NCBI GenBank assembly: GCA_014529385.2
Contig: CM043954.1
Span: 91,539,747-91,603,746, forward strand
Source of the DNA: Adiantum capillus-veneris
Lineage: Eukaryota; Streptophyta; Polypodiopsida; Polypodiales; Pteridaceae
Length of the DNA: 64,000 bases
Direction of reading: 5' to 3'
Shown here: positions 34,431-47,751 of the stretch, one piece after another
Position numbering within the stretch: the stretch's first letter is position 1
How the letters are laid out: every line of letters begins with the position of its first letter
Position numbers and translations under genes: made by a program
The notes under the pieces: model-generated
Databases searched by the model: none
What the model was told of the DNA's origin: nothing
What the model saw: only the letters and a program-made list of their open reading frames with translations

Positions 34431-34519
34431 GTTTTTGGTATCAAAGTCTATTACTTTAATGGCAGTGATCTTCAGGGGAAGCCCATGATGTAGTTGTTGT
34501 CAAAGAAGCATTCGTTTTG

Positions 34520-37500
34520 CTATTCGTCCTCTACTTGTGCTTCTGCAACAATTTTTTGTTTTTCTTGGGTCTGTTTCTTTGGGTCTGTTTCTTTAAGCAT
34601 ACTCGAGGTTAGTGGTAGATGAAATTTTTTTAACCGACATCCACTAATCCAGTTGGGCATTTCTTCACCATCCAATGTAGCAAGCCTGACGGCCCCGCTT
34701 GGTGATAAATATTTGATCACAAAGGGTCCCATCCCTCGCTTTTTAAGTTTCTTAGCATGTTTTTTTAAAGTGTAAATCAGGACATAATCACCTGTTTTGA
34801 ATTCTTTTGATCATACATACCTATCAAAAAACTCTTTTTGCCTTTGTTTTTGTGCATAGATGGAAGCAATTGCTTTTAAGCAAAGCTCATCTAGCCTTTA
34901 AAGGTTATCTATTTGTGAAGACATTTCATGGCCTATCCACTCTAATTGTTTGGCTACTCTTAGTGTTGGGATTAGGAATTCCATAGGCAATACAGCATTA
35001 AGGACAAACACCATGTCATACAATGTCATTCCAATCGATGTTTTATAAGCAATTCTATAAGCCCATAGTGTCAAATGTAACTTTTGATCCCAATCGGTTC
35101 TTGATTTTGAAACTAATTTGGTTAAGGATGTACATAGAGTCTTATTTGTAGCCTCTACCTGTCCATTAGCATGTGGGTGATACAGAGCAGACTTTTTATG
35201 AACTACCATGAACTCATCAAGAAGATTCTCAATTGTTTCATTTATAAAATGTGTTCCCCGATCATTGACAATTTCTATAGGCAGACCATATCTAACAAAG
35301 ACATTTTCATATAGAAATTGTTTCGTAGTCCTGGCATCAACTTTTTGTGTATCTTTATCTTTGACCCATTTAGTGAGATAATTGGTGGCTACAATGATGT
35401 ACTAGGCATGTGTTTTGTGAGTGGGGGGTGAAATCCCACAAAGTCTATTCTCCACTTAGAAAAATCTCTAGCTCCCATCATTGGCTGTAAGGGCATCTCA
35501 TCCCGTTTTATTGGCACTTTGGTGTGTTGACAAAAGTCACATCATCTTGTATATTCGTTCGCATCCATATGTAATGTTGGCCATTATATTTTAATGGTGA
35601 GGATAATTTTTGTTGTCTTTTCCCGTGAGAAATGGTCTCTAATTATTTTTTCATGTGCTTGCTCAAGGATTGGAATGTACATGCTTTCCATCCTAAGATG
35701 GTTATCCTTTCCTCGTTTATAAAGCTAGTTTTCAATCAAATAGAAGCACGAGCTTCTATTTCTATTTCCCTCTGCTGTGCTCTGGTGGTATTTTTAGGAA
35801 ATGTTTGCATTTCCAAGAAGTCAACAATGTATTGACTCCATTCTGGTGTAGCTGTTATTGAAACAGTGTCGCATGTTCTAATGGTGGATTTGATCTGCTT
35901 TTAACACAACTAGTTATATAATCATGAACACCAACACACATAGTTGGCCAATGCACTCCCAATTGTCTCAAGCATTGGAAAGTTTTGTGGATGAGCAATG
36001 AAATGTTCAGCCCTCATTATGTGCTTCCAGCAAGTAGGAATCATATTCCTCTGGATTTATGCACACTCGTAGGATACCGTCAGAGCCTAGATGATACAAA
36101 CATCCGCCAATCAACTAAAAGTTCTTAGCTTGCTAAATTTTTTGCAGTTTATGGTCTTGGTCAGTCTTGTTGAATTCTCCACCTTCTGATAGTAGGCTTA
36201 CTATCTCTTGGGACCACTTAGGTACCATTTCTACAGTGAAGAGATATGATCCTAGGAAATCATCATCCACTCCCTCTAGAGCTTCTCCATTTGGCAATTT
36301 AGAAAGGTGATATGCTCAAAGATGCATCTTCCCCTTTTTAACCACTACAATAAAGTCAAACTCAAGCAATACGATGAACCATCTTACGATTCACCATGTA
36401 TTGCATGGTTTGTTGACAAGGCATAAGAGGGTTTGATGATATGTGAAAAACACAAAATTATTTGCGAGAAGATAATGCCAAAATTTCTTAACAACATAAA
36501 TCATTCCAAGCCCCTCTCTTTCGGTGGTGGTGTAGTTCTTTTCAGCACTATTGAGTGGTCGGCTAGTATAGAAGACTAGGAAATCCATAGTTCCGTCTCC
36601 TGGTTGAGCCAAAATACATCCTATAACAAATGCAAACGCATCAATATGAACATTGGAGCAGATACAAGAGCATCTTTTAATCTCTTAAATGATTCCTCAC
36701 ACTCATCTACCCATTCAAAGATCATTATAAGTCTATACAGAGGTTGGGCAATGATTACATACACGTGTATGAACCTCCTATAATAACCACAGTGTCTAAT
36801 AAAACGTTGTACTTGATTTGCGTTGATTGGTGTAGGAATTTCAATAATCACTTATCTCTTATCCAAATCCATGGATATGCCATTTTTCTGAGATAATATG
36901 TTCCAAGATTCGTCCTTATCTGACCATAAAAGCACACTTTTTGGATTAAGATAGATTTTATACGTCTTGCACTTCTCGAATACTTTTTTGAGGTGTTTTG
37001 TATGCCTCTCTTAGGAGAGAGTGTACTTATAGGTCATCCATATAGATTTCCAACAAGTTCCTCAAGTATTCTTTGAAAGCATGTGCCATCAATCTTTGGA
37101 ATTTTGCAGGTGCATTTGTCAAACCAAATGACATGACTTGATATAAAAATATATCCCATTTTGTGGAAAATGTTTTTTTTATATTGGTCCTCAGCTGCAA
37201 TTGGAAGTTGATTGTAGCTAGAGAATCCATCCAAGAAGGAATGTACACGCTTTCCCGCCACTCATTCAAGGACATGATGTGTGATTGCTAGGGGATAATT
37301 ATCCCTTATCATGGTAGCATAAACTTTATTGAGATTGACACACACTCGTAGTATACCATTCTTTTTGGGTACCACAATGATTGCAGATACCGAGTCGGTG
37401 TGTTCTATCTCATAGATGAAATCTGCTTCCTTTAGCTTATCGATTTCTTACTTGATACGCTTAGCAAAGGTGTCATTGTATGTCTATGGCCTTTGTCTAC

Positions 37501-37810
37501 TAGGCTTCACATCAGGTTTTAAAGGGATAGTATGCTGGCATATTGTAGGATCCACTCCCTTGAAGTCCTTATAAGACCATGCAAACATGTCCTTATATTA
37601 TCAAAGAAGGATTATGAGCTCCTCTTCATCTTCTTGACTCAGATCGATTGCTATATAGACTAGTTGTGCTTCCTTCCCAAGTCCTGCTAGGTCTATCTTT
37701 CTTGCATCCTCTAGTCTGTCATATGACTCCTTCTTCCATCATTCTCATCTAGGCTGTGTCAATACTATCTTCCAATCTTGAATAGTGAATTTTTTGTAGT
37801 GGAAGGGTAC
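34520..37810 (-). pseudogene. Gypsy RT, RNase H and integrase (element D or neighbour)
   Basis: Minus strand from about 37,750: 'YKDMFAWSYKDFKGVDP', 'HTIPLKPDVKPSRQRP', 'IIVVPKKNGILRVCVNLNK', 'SFLDGFSSYNQL', '[15 protein letters not shown]' and 'EIYMDDL' (catalytic YMDD kept). Then comes the connection ('VQRFIRHCGYYRRFIH'), RNase H ('DFLVFYTSRPLNSAEKNYTT') and an integrase core ('ALYHPHANGQVEATNKTL', 34,898-35,209), ending with 'MPNWISGCRLKKFHLP' (34,520-34,732). The FAWSY..GVDP and CRLKKF types of motif resemble the Tat/Athila side of plant Ty3/gypsy, unlike chromoviral G1. Many stops and shifts. Confidence 0.85.
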
Positions 37811-38027
37811 ACTCATATAATTGTCACTTTTGTCTTTTTCATCTCTTTCGCTTTTTTATTCAATTGTCCGTACTTCCCTTAGAGTTTTTTTGAGCTCTTG
37901 GTACTTCTTTTTTAGCTTAACTTTGGTCCATTTTGGTTCTCCTATTTGGTTCAGTCTTGTTTTTTTTTTTTGGTTTAGTTTTTGTTTTCAACTTTTGAGT
38001 TTGTTTTCTCATGTCTATAGCTCTGTC

Positions 38028-38411
38028 TCATGTCCTAGAGTCTCGATCTTGAGAGAATTGGCCTGAAATTTTTTTTTTTATGGAGTCTTCAACCTTTACT
38101 AGGGATAAAAATTCTATTGTGTTCCTCATTTTAGGCATTGGGTTATCTCTTGCTTTGTGTGCCACCTTCTTTTTCTTGCAATGTGCTTGATGTCTAGGTT
38201 TCTGATTTGGGATATCGTAAAACCTCACGTCCGGTATCATTTCCTCTTGCTCATTGGGGTTGTCAGAGCATTCATTATCTGCATCATGGTCTTGTTTAAG
38301 ATTCTCTAGAGAATTGTAGAATAACTCCCCATTCATCTCTTCCTTGTGTTTAATTTTTCTTGGTTGTCCTGAGATTTGTTCACCATCATCATCGTCTTTT
38401 AAATCAACCAT
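38028..38411 (-). pseudogene. Acidic/basic ORF fragment upstream of gypsy RT
   Basis: 128 open codons on the same strand as the RT, ending about 230 bp before it. Acidic N-terminus ('DLKDDDDGE'), then a basic segment ('HQAHCKKKKVAHKARDN'). It may be the gag-protease linker of the same element. No protease motif seen. It ends 20 bp from element B's LTR, so the upstream part was probably separated by B. Confidence 0.4.
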
Positions 38412-38430
38412 GTAGATAGAACCACCATTA

Positions 38431-39250
38431 TGTTGGGGGTACCATCATAGCATAGCTCCAATGACCAACAAAATTATCAATCCAGAGAGATGAGCTACTG
38501 GATAGGGCATGGAAACACTCACACAAAATTAGTGAGCTAATCATGATAACACGGATGATGACTCTGTGAGGTGAGTTTCTTGGCCTATGGAGGAGCTAAA
38601 CCATAACGATTGTCAATATCCACATCCACTTCCCTTCACCTTCAATCAACCCAACCACACACACTAATGATTGAACACACACATCACTAATCCTATCATA
38701 CAACACACTAATCACAAGCACACACACATAGATCTATCACCACACTCCAATCAAACCTACATGCACATACAAGCAAAAGAGGGCAATCACACAAGGTTAG
38801 ATAAATATTAACTACTAATTAGTCACGATCTAGTTGATCAAAGAATCATTAGCAATCACAAAAAGTATGAGAGAGGCATAGTGAAAAGCATTGATTAGTG
38901 TTAATCAAGTCACATGAGCAAGGAAAATCTCAAGAACTCCATAGCCACACACCTCATGATCTCTCATAAAGAGTGGTCCCAAAAAATGAGCTTGAGAACC
39001 CTAATTTATTTTGCACACTGCCTTATATACCTAGGGTAAAATATGCAATGTCCGAGCACCCAAGGCCTTTAGGGATTCACCACTTACTGAATTTGCGTCG
39101 GCACACTAACTGACTTGTTCTTTATAGGCTCGAACTCCCATTGATCCCGTAACACATGAAAAATATTACAACGGCTTGAATTTACAATATATGGCTATTC
39201 TAGGAAATTTTGAAAAATGTGTAACTCCATTGACTTCGTCTCATTTAACA
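38431..39250 (-). repeat. 3' LTR of element B
   Basis: 820 bp, homologous to the 915-bp LTR of A. Inside it the minus strand shows the purine tract AGAAGGGGGCAA (39,251-39,262). Confidence 0.85.
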
Positions 39251-39262
39251 TTGCCCCCTTCT

Positions 39263-40240
39263 GATTTTAGTGCCCATCCTCGGGCACTGTTGAAAAGTGT
39301 CCGTGGAGGCTATGAAAGGTTTTTGATTGGTTGTTGATGGGCTGATCGTCTTCATTTGCTGTTGAATTTTTTGATGAGGTTTAGTTTACTGCAGCGTCGT
39401 GATTGGTTCGAATATATCTAATGTGAGAGGTGATGTTGCATTTTAACCGTTGTAATAGCATAATGATGAGCTGTTGTTTATTTATGAAAAGCATGTACAA
39501 GGGACGTAGAATGATGAGGTTCTAAATTAGGGTCTAATACTTGGATGACCAAAGGGAAAAAACCCAGTGGGAAAAAAGTACCTTTGGAATATGCGCATTA
39601 TTGGAGTACTTATTAGCATGGGAAATATTAAAAAAGTACTCAAGGGATTATTTGGTGATAGATATGGAAAAAGAAAGGTAGCAAATATGAGAGGATAGCA
39701 CGATTGGAACATTGGTTTTCCTGTTCTAGTCCACTCAAGGTGCATAGGTGGAAGCAAAAAAGAGTGTCTAATGCATATTGTCCAATGGTGGGACTTCCTA
39801 TATATGCATACACAAAAATACATGGAAAACAATATGATGTGCAAGAAAGATTTTGAGGGGTTCTTCAAAACGATGGTGTAGCTATAAATCATATGACATG
39901 GCTTTGCAAGCTGGCACCCCTTTAAGAATGGTTTGCGTTGTCGAGGATATGTGCTCTCATCTTACTTTGCACTATGTGTGAGTGTTGGACTCTACGACAC
40001 TCCACCAATTATAAATTAAATATACTTCGACTCTTATGTTCATTTCATCTAGCATGAGCGACACAACTTAGATATGCTCAACTCTTCCAACTTGAGCGTA
40101 AGCCTAATAACTATGACTCTTAGAACAAAGTCTATTACAACTTGAAGCTTTGGGCCTAATGCTTTGCTCATTTATGGCTCAGCAGCCCCCGACTCTGACT
40201 ATGACAAAGAGTGTTTTTGGCACCCTGGCGACTTGACTTT
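39263..40240 (-). other. 3' untranslated stretch of element B
   Basis: Collinear with A's 10,958-11,926, including the GTGCCC...GGGCAC hairpin-like start. No independent gene seen. Confidence 0.6.
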
Positions 40241-43200
40241 TCACATTCTTGTGCTTACTACAAACATTTCTTTAGATAAAAGCAAGCTTGAATCCTCAAA
40301 AAGAGGATTAGTGAAGGAGCAAGTTGGCATTGAAGGTTTCTACTTCCATATATGTTTTATTATATTTGAATCTGCATTTGCGTTGGTTGGGTTGTCCTTT
40401 CTTGACTGTGACGACTCCATTATCTGTTTGATTCTTCAATTGGGCGTGTTGTAATAAGTCTTTGATGTTGTTGTAGGACTTTGTTGACTGTCGGCATTTG
40501 GCTTTTGACTAGGAGCATTAGAAGACTTAGGAATCAAAATCGACTTTTGTACCTTTGTGGACATTGCTTAGCTCTAGTTCTTATTGAGTTCTTGATATCT
40601 TCATGCAGATCTGGTGTAGTTGCAGTTGGCTTGTGGTTGACTAGTAGCAAAATTTTTGTATAGCCTGTGTAGAATCCTTGTCCAAGAGAAAGATTTTTTA
40701 AGATCCATCTTTGTTCTATATCCTCTTGTGTGTTGTGGTAGACTTTAGCATCTTTTGATGTTGTTTTGTTGTATACCTACTGCTTAGATATGCTAGGATA
40801 TTGTTGAGGTTGATACCTTGTGGGCCTTCTTTCTTGAGAGGGACTTGATGTTACTTCATATGCCCTTACCTGAGGTTTTGGTTCCCATATATGTATGTTA
40901 TCTTCATAGTACTCTTGTTCTTTAAAGCTCCACTACGATGCTATCCATCCCATGTGCTTGTCTTTCTGTGTTGATTTCTCGTCCTTAATCCAAACTGAAT
41001 CATTGAATTTGACTAAACTGCTCGAGTAAGCTGCTCGAAACAAACACTTGCTTGACTATCTTTTGATTTCTTGAGTACTTTGACTGAAATATCTTTCATT
41101 TGTTGGGTGTATCCTTAAATGTTTCAATTGGGTTAGCAATTGACTTGAAGTTTTAAAAGCATGACTTGCTTGAGAAGCTAATCCATGGGGGTTCTTTGAT
41201 GTAGAGGCATATGCTGTCACACCTTTTTGCTAGTTGTGGAAGTTCCACTTTAGCTTTACCTTTTTCTGTAAGATTTTTCTTTGGTTCTTGTGACTTTTGC
41301 AACTCTAAATCTAGCATTAACAGTACGTGTAAATGTTGTTGGCTACCACTTGAAAAAGAGAGTATTAGCATTGTATCTTCTTTGTAGGCCTTGTGTTTGT
41401 CTAACCAATGATGTCCAAGGATGACATCTGCATGCATGTATTTTGAAGGCTTTACTCAAAACTTTACCTAATCTTTGATCTTGGATGCTAAGGGTAGCAA
41501 CCATTTCTTTTTGACTTGTACGCATAGCATTGTTATCGTGTCATGTTTGCATGGAGTGATCTTGAGTATTCTTTGGATGCTATCTACAACAATATTGCAC
41601 TTTAATTGTTTATCCAATAGAGCATTGCATCTGACACTTCCTTCTTTTGTACTGCTGAGAACTACAACTATTCTCATTGGAGATTCTATTGAAGATTTAT
41701 GTCTTGCTTTTGTCACGGTCTCACCTTGATCTAAATGTCTCTATGGAAGGTGGCTTGAGACTCTGTTTTCAAATCTTGTTCTTCTTAACATCTGGCTTTG
41801 GTGGCATTCTCTGCTCAATAGCTCTCGTGGTTGCTCTTTGTATTGTTTGATCTGTAGTTGAAATTTCTTGATTTTATTTAAGCTCTTTTGAAGTTCCATT
41901 TGATGGAGATGAATCATCTCCAATAAGATTTACTTTGGTATCAATCTCCATTCTAACTATGCTTGAGGACTTTGTGCAGTCTCCTACAGGTGACCATTGT
42001 TGGTCTTCATTCTTGGTTGTCTCTGAAGACTGCATCTTGTTGCATTCTGTATCTCTAAAAACTTCTGAGATAGTGGCTTTCCCAATATGAGGCCATCAGG
42101 TACATCTTTTATTGTGATCACATGGAATTGGGTTGTAATGTTCTGTAAACTTACTTAAATGGTGGTGGAGATGATTCCCCAACATTCGTCTCATTTGTTT
42201 CCAAATATGACAATGAATTTAGGAGCATCTTCTAGTTGTGGTTGGCCACATTTTTTCCAAGTGCGAAAAGACATGAGGTTCTTGTCTAGCTGAAAATCTA
42301 GCTTTACCTCACTTGACAACTTTTCTTCATGTTCACTACTAATGTTGCACTTGATCGTCTTCGGATTTCTTTTTGTATTGATTGATTCTGTTGTGGCAGT
42401 GTCCTTGGGTTGAGTTTTTTCTATATTGGCTTTGTGTTGATCACCTACTTTCATTGATGTTGGTTTGTTTTGCTATAATATTGCATTTTTTGTTTGCAAC
42501 TGATGAGTATTATCTGCCCACATCTGAGTAACCTTTGATCTTAGAAGATCCATTGTACTTTTTGGCAGAATCTATCTCATTGGAGGAGACTTTGGTGGTG
42601 ACCTTTGTGTGTCCTTTTGGACTTTAGATTTCATTGATTTTGACTTTTTTGTCACGTGTTCTGGTAGCTTGAGGCTTTGCATCATCTTTGGATAGTCTTT
42701 GACTTCAATCCTATCATTAATAGGGGTTTGTACAAGGTCATGAACTTCCTGGTATTCATTACCATTTTCATATAGATATGCATATGTGAGCTTGGCCACA
42801 TGTAAGTATTTGAACACTATGAGATCTTTTGTCTCTAATGATCTTCATAGAGGCATTTATCTGTAGACTCTGATGGAATCTGGGTCAATTTAAAACTTCC
42901 AACAACCATACGATCTTTCAATGGTTTCTGCTTTGAAGGGGTCTGCTGGCTAGAGACTCTAGGTGTTTTAATTGTCATTGCGATTCTCGGTACTAGAGCC
43001 GAGCTTGATAAATTTACAACTCCCCTCTTCTTAGGGTGATCAGTATAGCCTGCTTCATTAAGAGAGTTCAAAACTATTTAACTCTGGTTTAGTCTCACCT
43101 TTTGAGATTTTGAAAGCATACTTTGGGTAGCACTGTTGATTTTTGCATCAGCAAACCTTCTACATAGTTTCCTATGTATCGCCGTGAAACATGACAAACT

Positions 43201-44622
43201 ATTCCCCAAGTCAAGTTGTAGAGAGCATTATCTTTGCCGTGATATTGTCTATCGCATGGGTCTCCTATGATATGAGTTTATGTGGTTTCAAGACCCAAGG
43301 TATCATAGATGCTAGACTCTTGTCTATATCTATGAGTATTTTGGTCAAAGTATATGCTCGTTTGGTCACAACATCGAAGCTTGATTATTGATGGAGGAGA
43401 TTTTGGCTCTGAATAGATTTTTGGGTTCACTTGGGTAATATCCTTTAGCTTTAGAGAGGATGGGATATAATAGTTTCTATCTTCTGAAATGAGCCATCCT
43501 TTTTTATCTATCATTGGACACACTTCTATGAGCTGGGATGTGGGTCGTTCAAACAATGGTTGATCCTTTTTGTACAATTGCCCTTTTTGGTCTACATAGT
43601 GTGAATATGCATTATGGGTGCCATACAAAGCTAACAACATCATGTTTGATGTGTCCCTTAGACTCGTGAATGATTGCACACTTGTGGTAGTGGATGCAGA
43701 ATCATTTGCAAACCTAACAGTCTTTTCAACATTTGGTGATATCTGGACACCTTGACCAAATTCACGCAGGAGTTTCTTGTTCAAAGAAACAATTTTAAGC
43801 TTTTCACGTGCTTGTGCATCTTTATGAATGATTTTGAACTTGTAGTGCTTTTACTTGTGCTTCTGATGGTAATGCAAAATCATCTGATTGCATTAAAAGT
43901 GATGAGTTAGATACACTTACATCAAGAGTCGCATTTTCAATCTGCTATGTACCTTGGTTGGCATTTGATGTGTCCTTGTTGTCTAGATTTCTTGGACATT
44001 ATTTAGAAAAACATCCACCTTTTCTTCCACACTCTGAGCAATACGCCATGATTGGTGGTATTTCAACTGGCTCTGTCATGTCAAGCTCTTGCAGAGGAGC
44101 TTTTGTGTCTGTGCTTGCCAAGTTGTCGGCATCTTCTTTCAGAACACTAAGCATCAAGCTGTAGAGTGATCCATCTTGACCTTTATACTGTCTTTGACCT
44201 AGTTCTCCAATTAGACTGGCTTATATTGGTTGATCTGTTGGATCTTCCATTTTTGGTACTTGACTATAGATATGACCACTATAATCCATGTACAACAATC
44301 ATGATTGCATATACACTAAATGGATGCTTTGTGGGCTTGTGCAGGTTTCTAGATAACCACTTGGATCCATCTTTTGCACTTCTATCTGCACCTTGTCTTT
44401 GAGCTTGCAATACCTAGCTCCACTGAAGTCTGCGAACATTTGGGAGTTCTCTGAATCTGGCTTCACTCTGATCGGTAGGATTGTGGCTCTTCTGTTGCTT
44501 TTGCTACTCATAAGATACCTATGGTCTTTTGAATCTACATATAAGACTTTATCTCCATTGTAGCCATATAGATGTAAAATCTTCTCTATTGCACTTGAAT
44601 TCTCGGCTCGACTTGAGTCCAT
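40241..44622 (-). pseudogene. Element B polyprotein (homologue of A's)
   Basis: ATG at 44,622, stop TGA at 40,241 at the same codon where A has TAA. Modules kept: 'LYVDSKDHRYLM', 'FADFSGARYCK', 'YVDQKGQLYKK', 'YFDQNTHRYRQ', 'YLYENGNEYQE', plus the decayed knuckle ('CSECGRKGGCF'). Two protease-like parts are seen: one shared with A ('DGLILGKPLSQKFLEIQ', about 42,065-42,290) and one missing from A (41,153-41,716), with 'ALLDKQLKCNIV' where Asp-Ser-Gly is expected and 'DVILGHHWLDKHKA' as the C-terminal hallmark. Several frameshifts (the first pieces are out of phase by one base). Two TAG stops coincide with A's. Family not recognised. Confidence 0.72.
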
Positions 44623-47570
44623 GTTGGTTCAATCTACGAAAACTGTCTCCTAACAGATCCTAGTATTGATTAGCCAAATGTTTCCTGCTCGGGTTTGATA
44701 AGACTGCTTTAGTCAAAGTTTTGGCAGTTGACTGCTCATAGACTCACAAGAGTTGATTAACTCTAGCTCGAAGGTGTCAGAATTGATTGCAACCTTTTGA
44801 AACGATCAAAATATGTGCTCTCAATAGCCTAATCTGCAATCCACCATGATTGGTGCCCCTATTCGTCATACTGGAATATAATTTGTTGTGCAATTACTTG
44901 CACTAGCCAATTCTGGTCGGTATGATCAATTCTAGCTCCTTGACTGAATCGAGACAACTCTTTTGAAAATTAGCTAGAATAATGATATTTTTGGCCCAAA
45001 AAATTTAGTCCCATGTCCTAAGGATTTTCCCTGATTATGGGTCCAAAATTTAGACTCTAGTGAGACTTCGACTCAAATTTTGCCAAATTTTGTCCCAAAT
45101 CTGATAATCTCAACCCCAATTTAAAATTTTAGTGCGTGAAACTATCCTAATGGATTGATTTTACACAGAATTTCAATTTCGAAGTTAGTTTTGTGTGGAT
45201 GTATCCTAGTCGGTCAGCTTTTGATGCAACCTTGATTTCTCAATTTTTGTGGTTTTGTTTTCACTCGTGTTCAACAAATTTTTGAATTTTTCCCCCGCCC
45301 ACGGCTCGATTCAACTGTTTTTGCACTTCTCAATTTTTTCTTGGTGATTTTTTGCTATTTTTGGCTTTTCCGCGGTTTGCTCGGCCCGTTTCTTTCACTC
45401 TTGCGATGCGTTAATTCTTTTTAGCAATGTGCTCTTTTACTTTTTTGCCACTTTCGATGACTTTCCCCTTACTTCTATTAGTTTTTTGTAAATTTTTGGA
45501 ATTTTTTGGGATTTTTATTATTTTTTTGGAAAAGTTTTGATTTTTAAGGCATTTTTTGTGAATTTTGCTTTTTTGGATTTTTTTTGGAAGATTTGATGTT
45601 TTTTTAATTTTTTGTGATTTATTTGATGAATTTATGACTTTTTATGGATTTTTTGGTGAAATTTTTAAACTTTTTATGATTTTTAGATGAATTTTCTTTT
45701 TTTTGTGATTTTTAAAACATTTCTTCTTCTATTTTGTGAATTTTTGTGTGACTTGTTTTGTTTTGTATGAACTTTAAGACCCTCTTTTTTGTTTTTTTTA
45801 AAATGGATTTTTTGGCTTTTTTTTATTGTTTTTGTGATTTTGTGATTTTTAATAAGAGACTAAAGATAATAAAGTATTAATTTAGAAAAATAAAAATAAA
45901 AAATTAACTTAAAATAAAACAATTATACAAATCTTGACTTACCTCTGTGGCGGCGGGGCCGCATGGAATCAACAGGTGACGAAGCGACAAAGGCAACGAT
46001 TGGAGCTGCAACGCGCCGCGCGCGAAACAAAGGAAGGGAGACTTGACCGGCGGAGGGACAGTGTTGATTGTGGGCAAGGGCCGACTAAAGGACAAGGAGA
46101 GAGCAAGAGTGTGTGTCTGTGTGGTGGGTTGGTCGCCAGGTGGCGGGGAGAGGGAGAGTGTACGGCGTGTTGCAGAAGAAGAAGAGTATTTTAAAGTCGT
46201 AGGAAACTATCCTAAGAGACCTTAAAGATCTATCTGATGAGGAGAGTTGAGAGAGTTAAGAGCCCTTGGTGGCTTCGAGAGTATCAACAACAAAGGAGAG
46301 AGAAGAAAAGACAAGCGAACATCTGAGCAAGTGGGAGAGAGGAAATAAGAGAGAGAAAGAGAGGGAGAGGTTTTATTATACGCCTAAAAAAGACAAAATT
46401 CAAAATGATCATAGGACGTGGTTCTCACCAGAACTAGCCATCAGAGTCGAATTTTTGCATCAAACTCAAAACATGACGACGATCAAAATTTATCAGAGCA
46501 TACACCCAAGCTCCTGATGAACCGGCCGACACTTGTGTCGAAGTAAAATTTTCAGCTTTTAATTTTCAAATGCTCGAAAATGCCAATTTTACTTTGAAAA
46601 TTAGCCGAAAACGTCAAAATTTACCCAAAAATCCAAACCATTAGACAAAATCCAAAAAATACTAAAAATCTCAAAAGATCATTGGAAATCACAATCAAAC
46701 ACTTTCAACTCGCAAAAGCATATCAAAACTAGCAGATTTTATCAAAAACGTGATTTATGACAAAATCAACAACCTGGTCCCCGAAAATAACGAATTGCTC
46801 AATATTGACCAAGTAGGGTACAACTGCGCTCAAAATTATGCCATAAACATGCACACAAAATAGCTTGTCAAGATCACAAGGTTTCAATTTTTACGGAATT
46901 AAGAAAAAATTAATGCAAAAATAAGCAAAAACTACCAAAAAATACCCACTTTTAAAAAAAAAACTCTCCACATATAGGGGATTAGTGTAGCCAAATTAGA
47001 TCACAATAATCACATCGATTTAACTGCCAAATAATTTTATTAATAAGATCGAAACCAGGCAATTCAAATCGGCAAAATTAGGTAAAAAATTGACGCATTT
47101 GTAGCGTGTAAATCCCTATTTTGAGCAAAAAAAATGCAGCAATTAACCATTACACTAATCAATTATGCAATCAAACATTGAATTAATCATGCACATTAAG
47201 GGCACACACACACACTAATATTGGTAGTTTTTACCAATTTTTATGTGCGCACACAAAAGGGTTAATCTTGTCAACATTGTAATTTGAATTCATAAATCTC
47301 TAGTTCGGCATGACCACAACACAAATCAATCATCACAATTAAAAAATCATTAAGCACACATTGATTTTTAGGTGCACGATTAAGGGAAAAATAGTGCACA
47401 CACGCCTAAACTTATGCATACATACACTCAATTAGAATGCACACACACTTGATTTTAGTGAAAAAATGAACACATTGCTTCATGCACACACATCCAAAAT
47501 TCACAAAACCATAAACACACAAGTGAAATTAGTGCGGAAACACATCTTATTATGCCATAATTACAGTAGC
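44623..47570 (-). other. Leader of element B
   Basis: T-rich on the plus strand at 45,255-45,860, a short GC-rich patch at 45,940-46,170, A-rich at 46,540-46,970, then CA-rich sequence. The same order as in A. No gene seen. Confidence 0.6.
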
Positions 47571-47591
47571 GTAGGCCCTCATGGCGCCAAA

Positions 47592-47751
47592 TGTTGGGGG
47601 TACCATCGTAGCATAGCTCCAATGATCGACAAAATTATCAATCTGAAGGGATGAGCTACCCAGATAGGGCATGGAAACACTCACACGATTAGCGATCTAA
47701 TCATGGCAACACGGATGGTGACTCTATGAGGTGAGCTTCTCGGTCTATGGA
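47592..47751 (-). repeat. 5' LTR of element B, truncated
   Basis: Only the first ~160 bases (plus-strand view) of the LTR remain; the match ends at CTATGGA. The primer site just inside it keeps TGGCGCCA but then jumps to GAGGGCC, having lost about 13 bases compared with A. Confidence 0.75.

Larger units (their letters stand above)
38431..47751 (-). mobile_element. LTR element 'B', second member of the A family
   Basis: Collinear with A: LTR TGTTGGGGG...TTTAACA (38,431-39,250), purine tract, 3' untranslated stretch, the long coding region (40,241-44,622), a leader with T-rich and A-rich blocks, and a partial right LTR (47,592-47,751). It differs from A by frameshifts, by an additional protease-like segment (41,150-41,720), by a damaged primer site and by shorter microsatellites. 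The two LTRs differ by about 20 of 160 compared bases, so B is older than A. The right LTR ends abruptly at 47,751, so the right target duplicate is not visible. Confidence 0.82.

Noticed and set aside
45934..46225. Plus-strand frames in the GC-rich patch of B's leader
   Set aside because: Opposite to the element's sense, not conserved in A, and biased composition.
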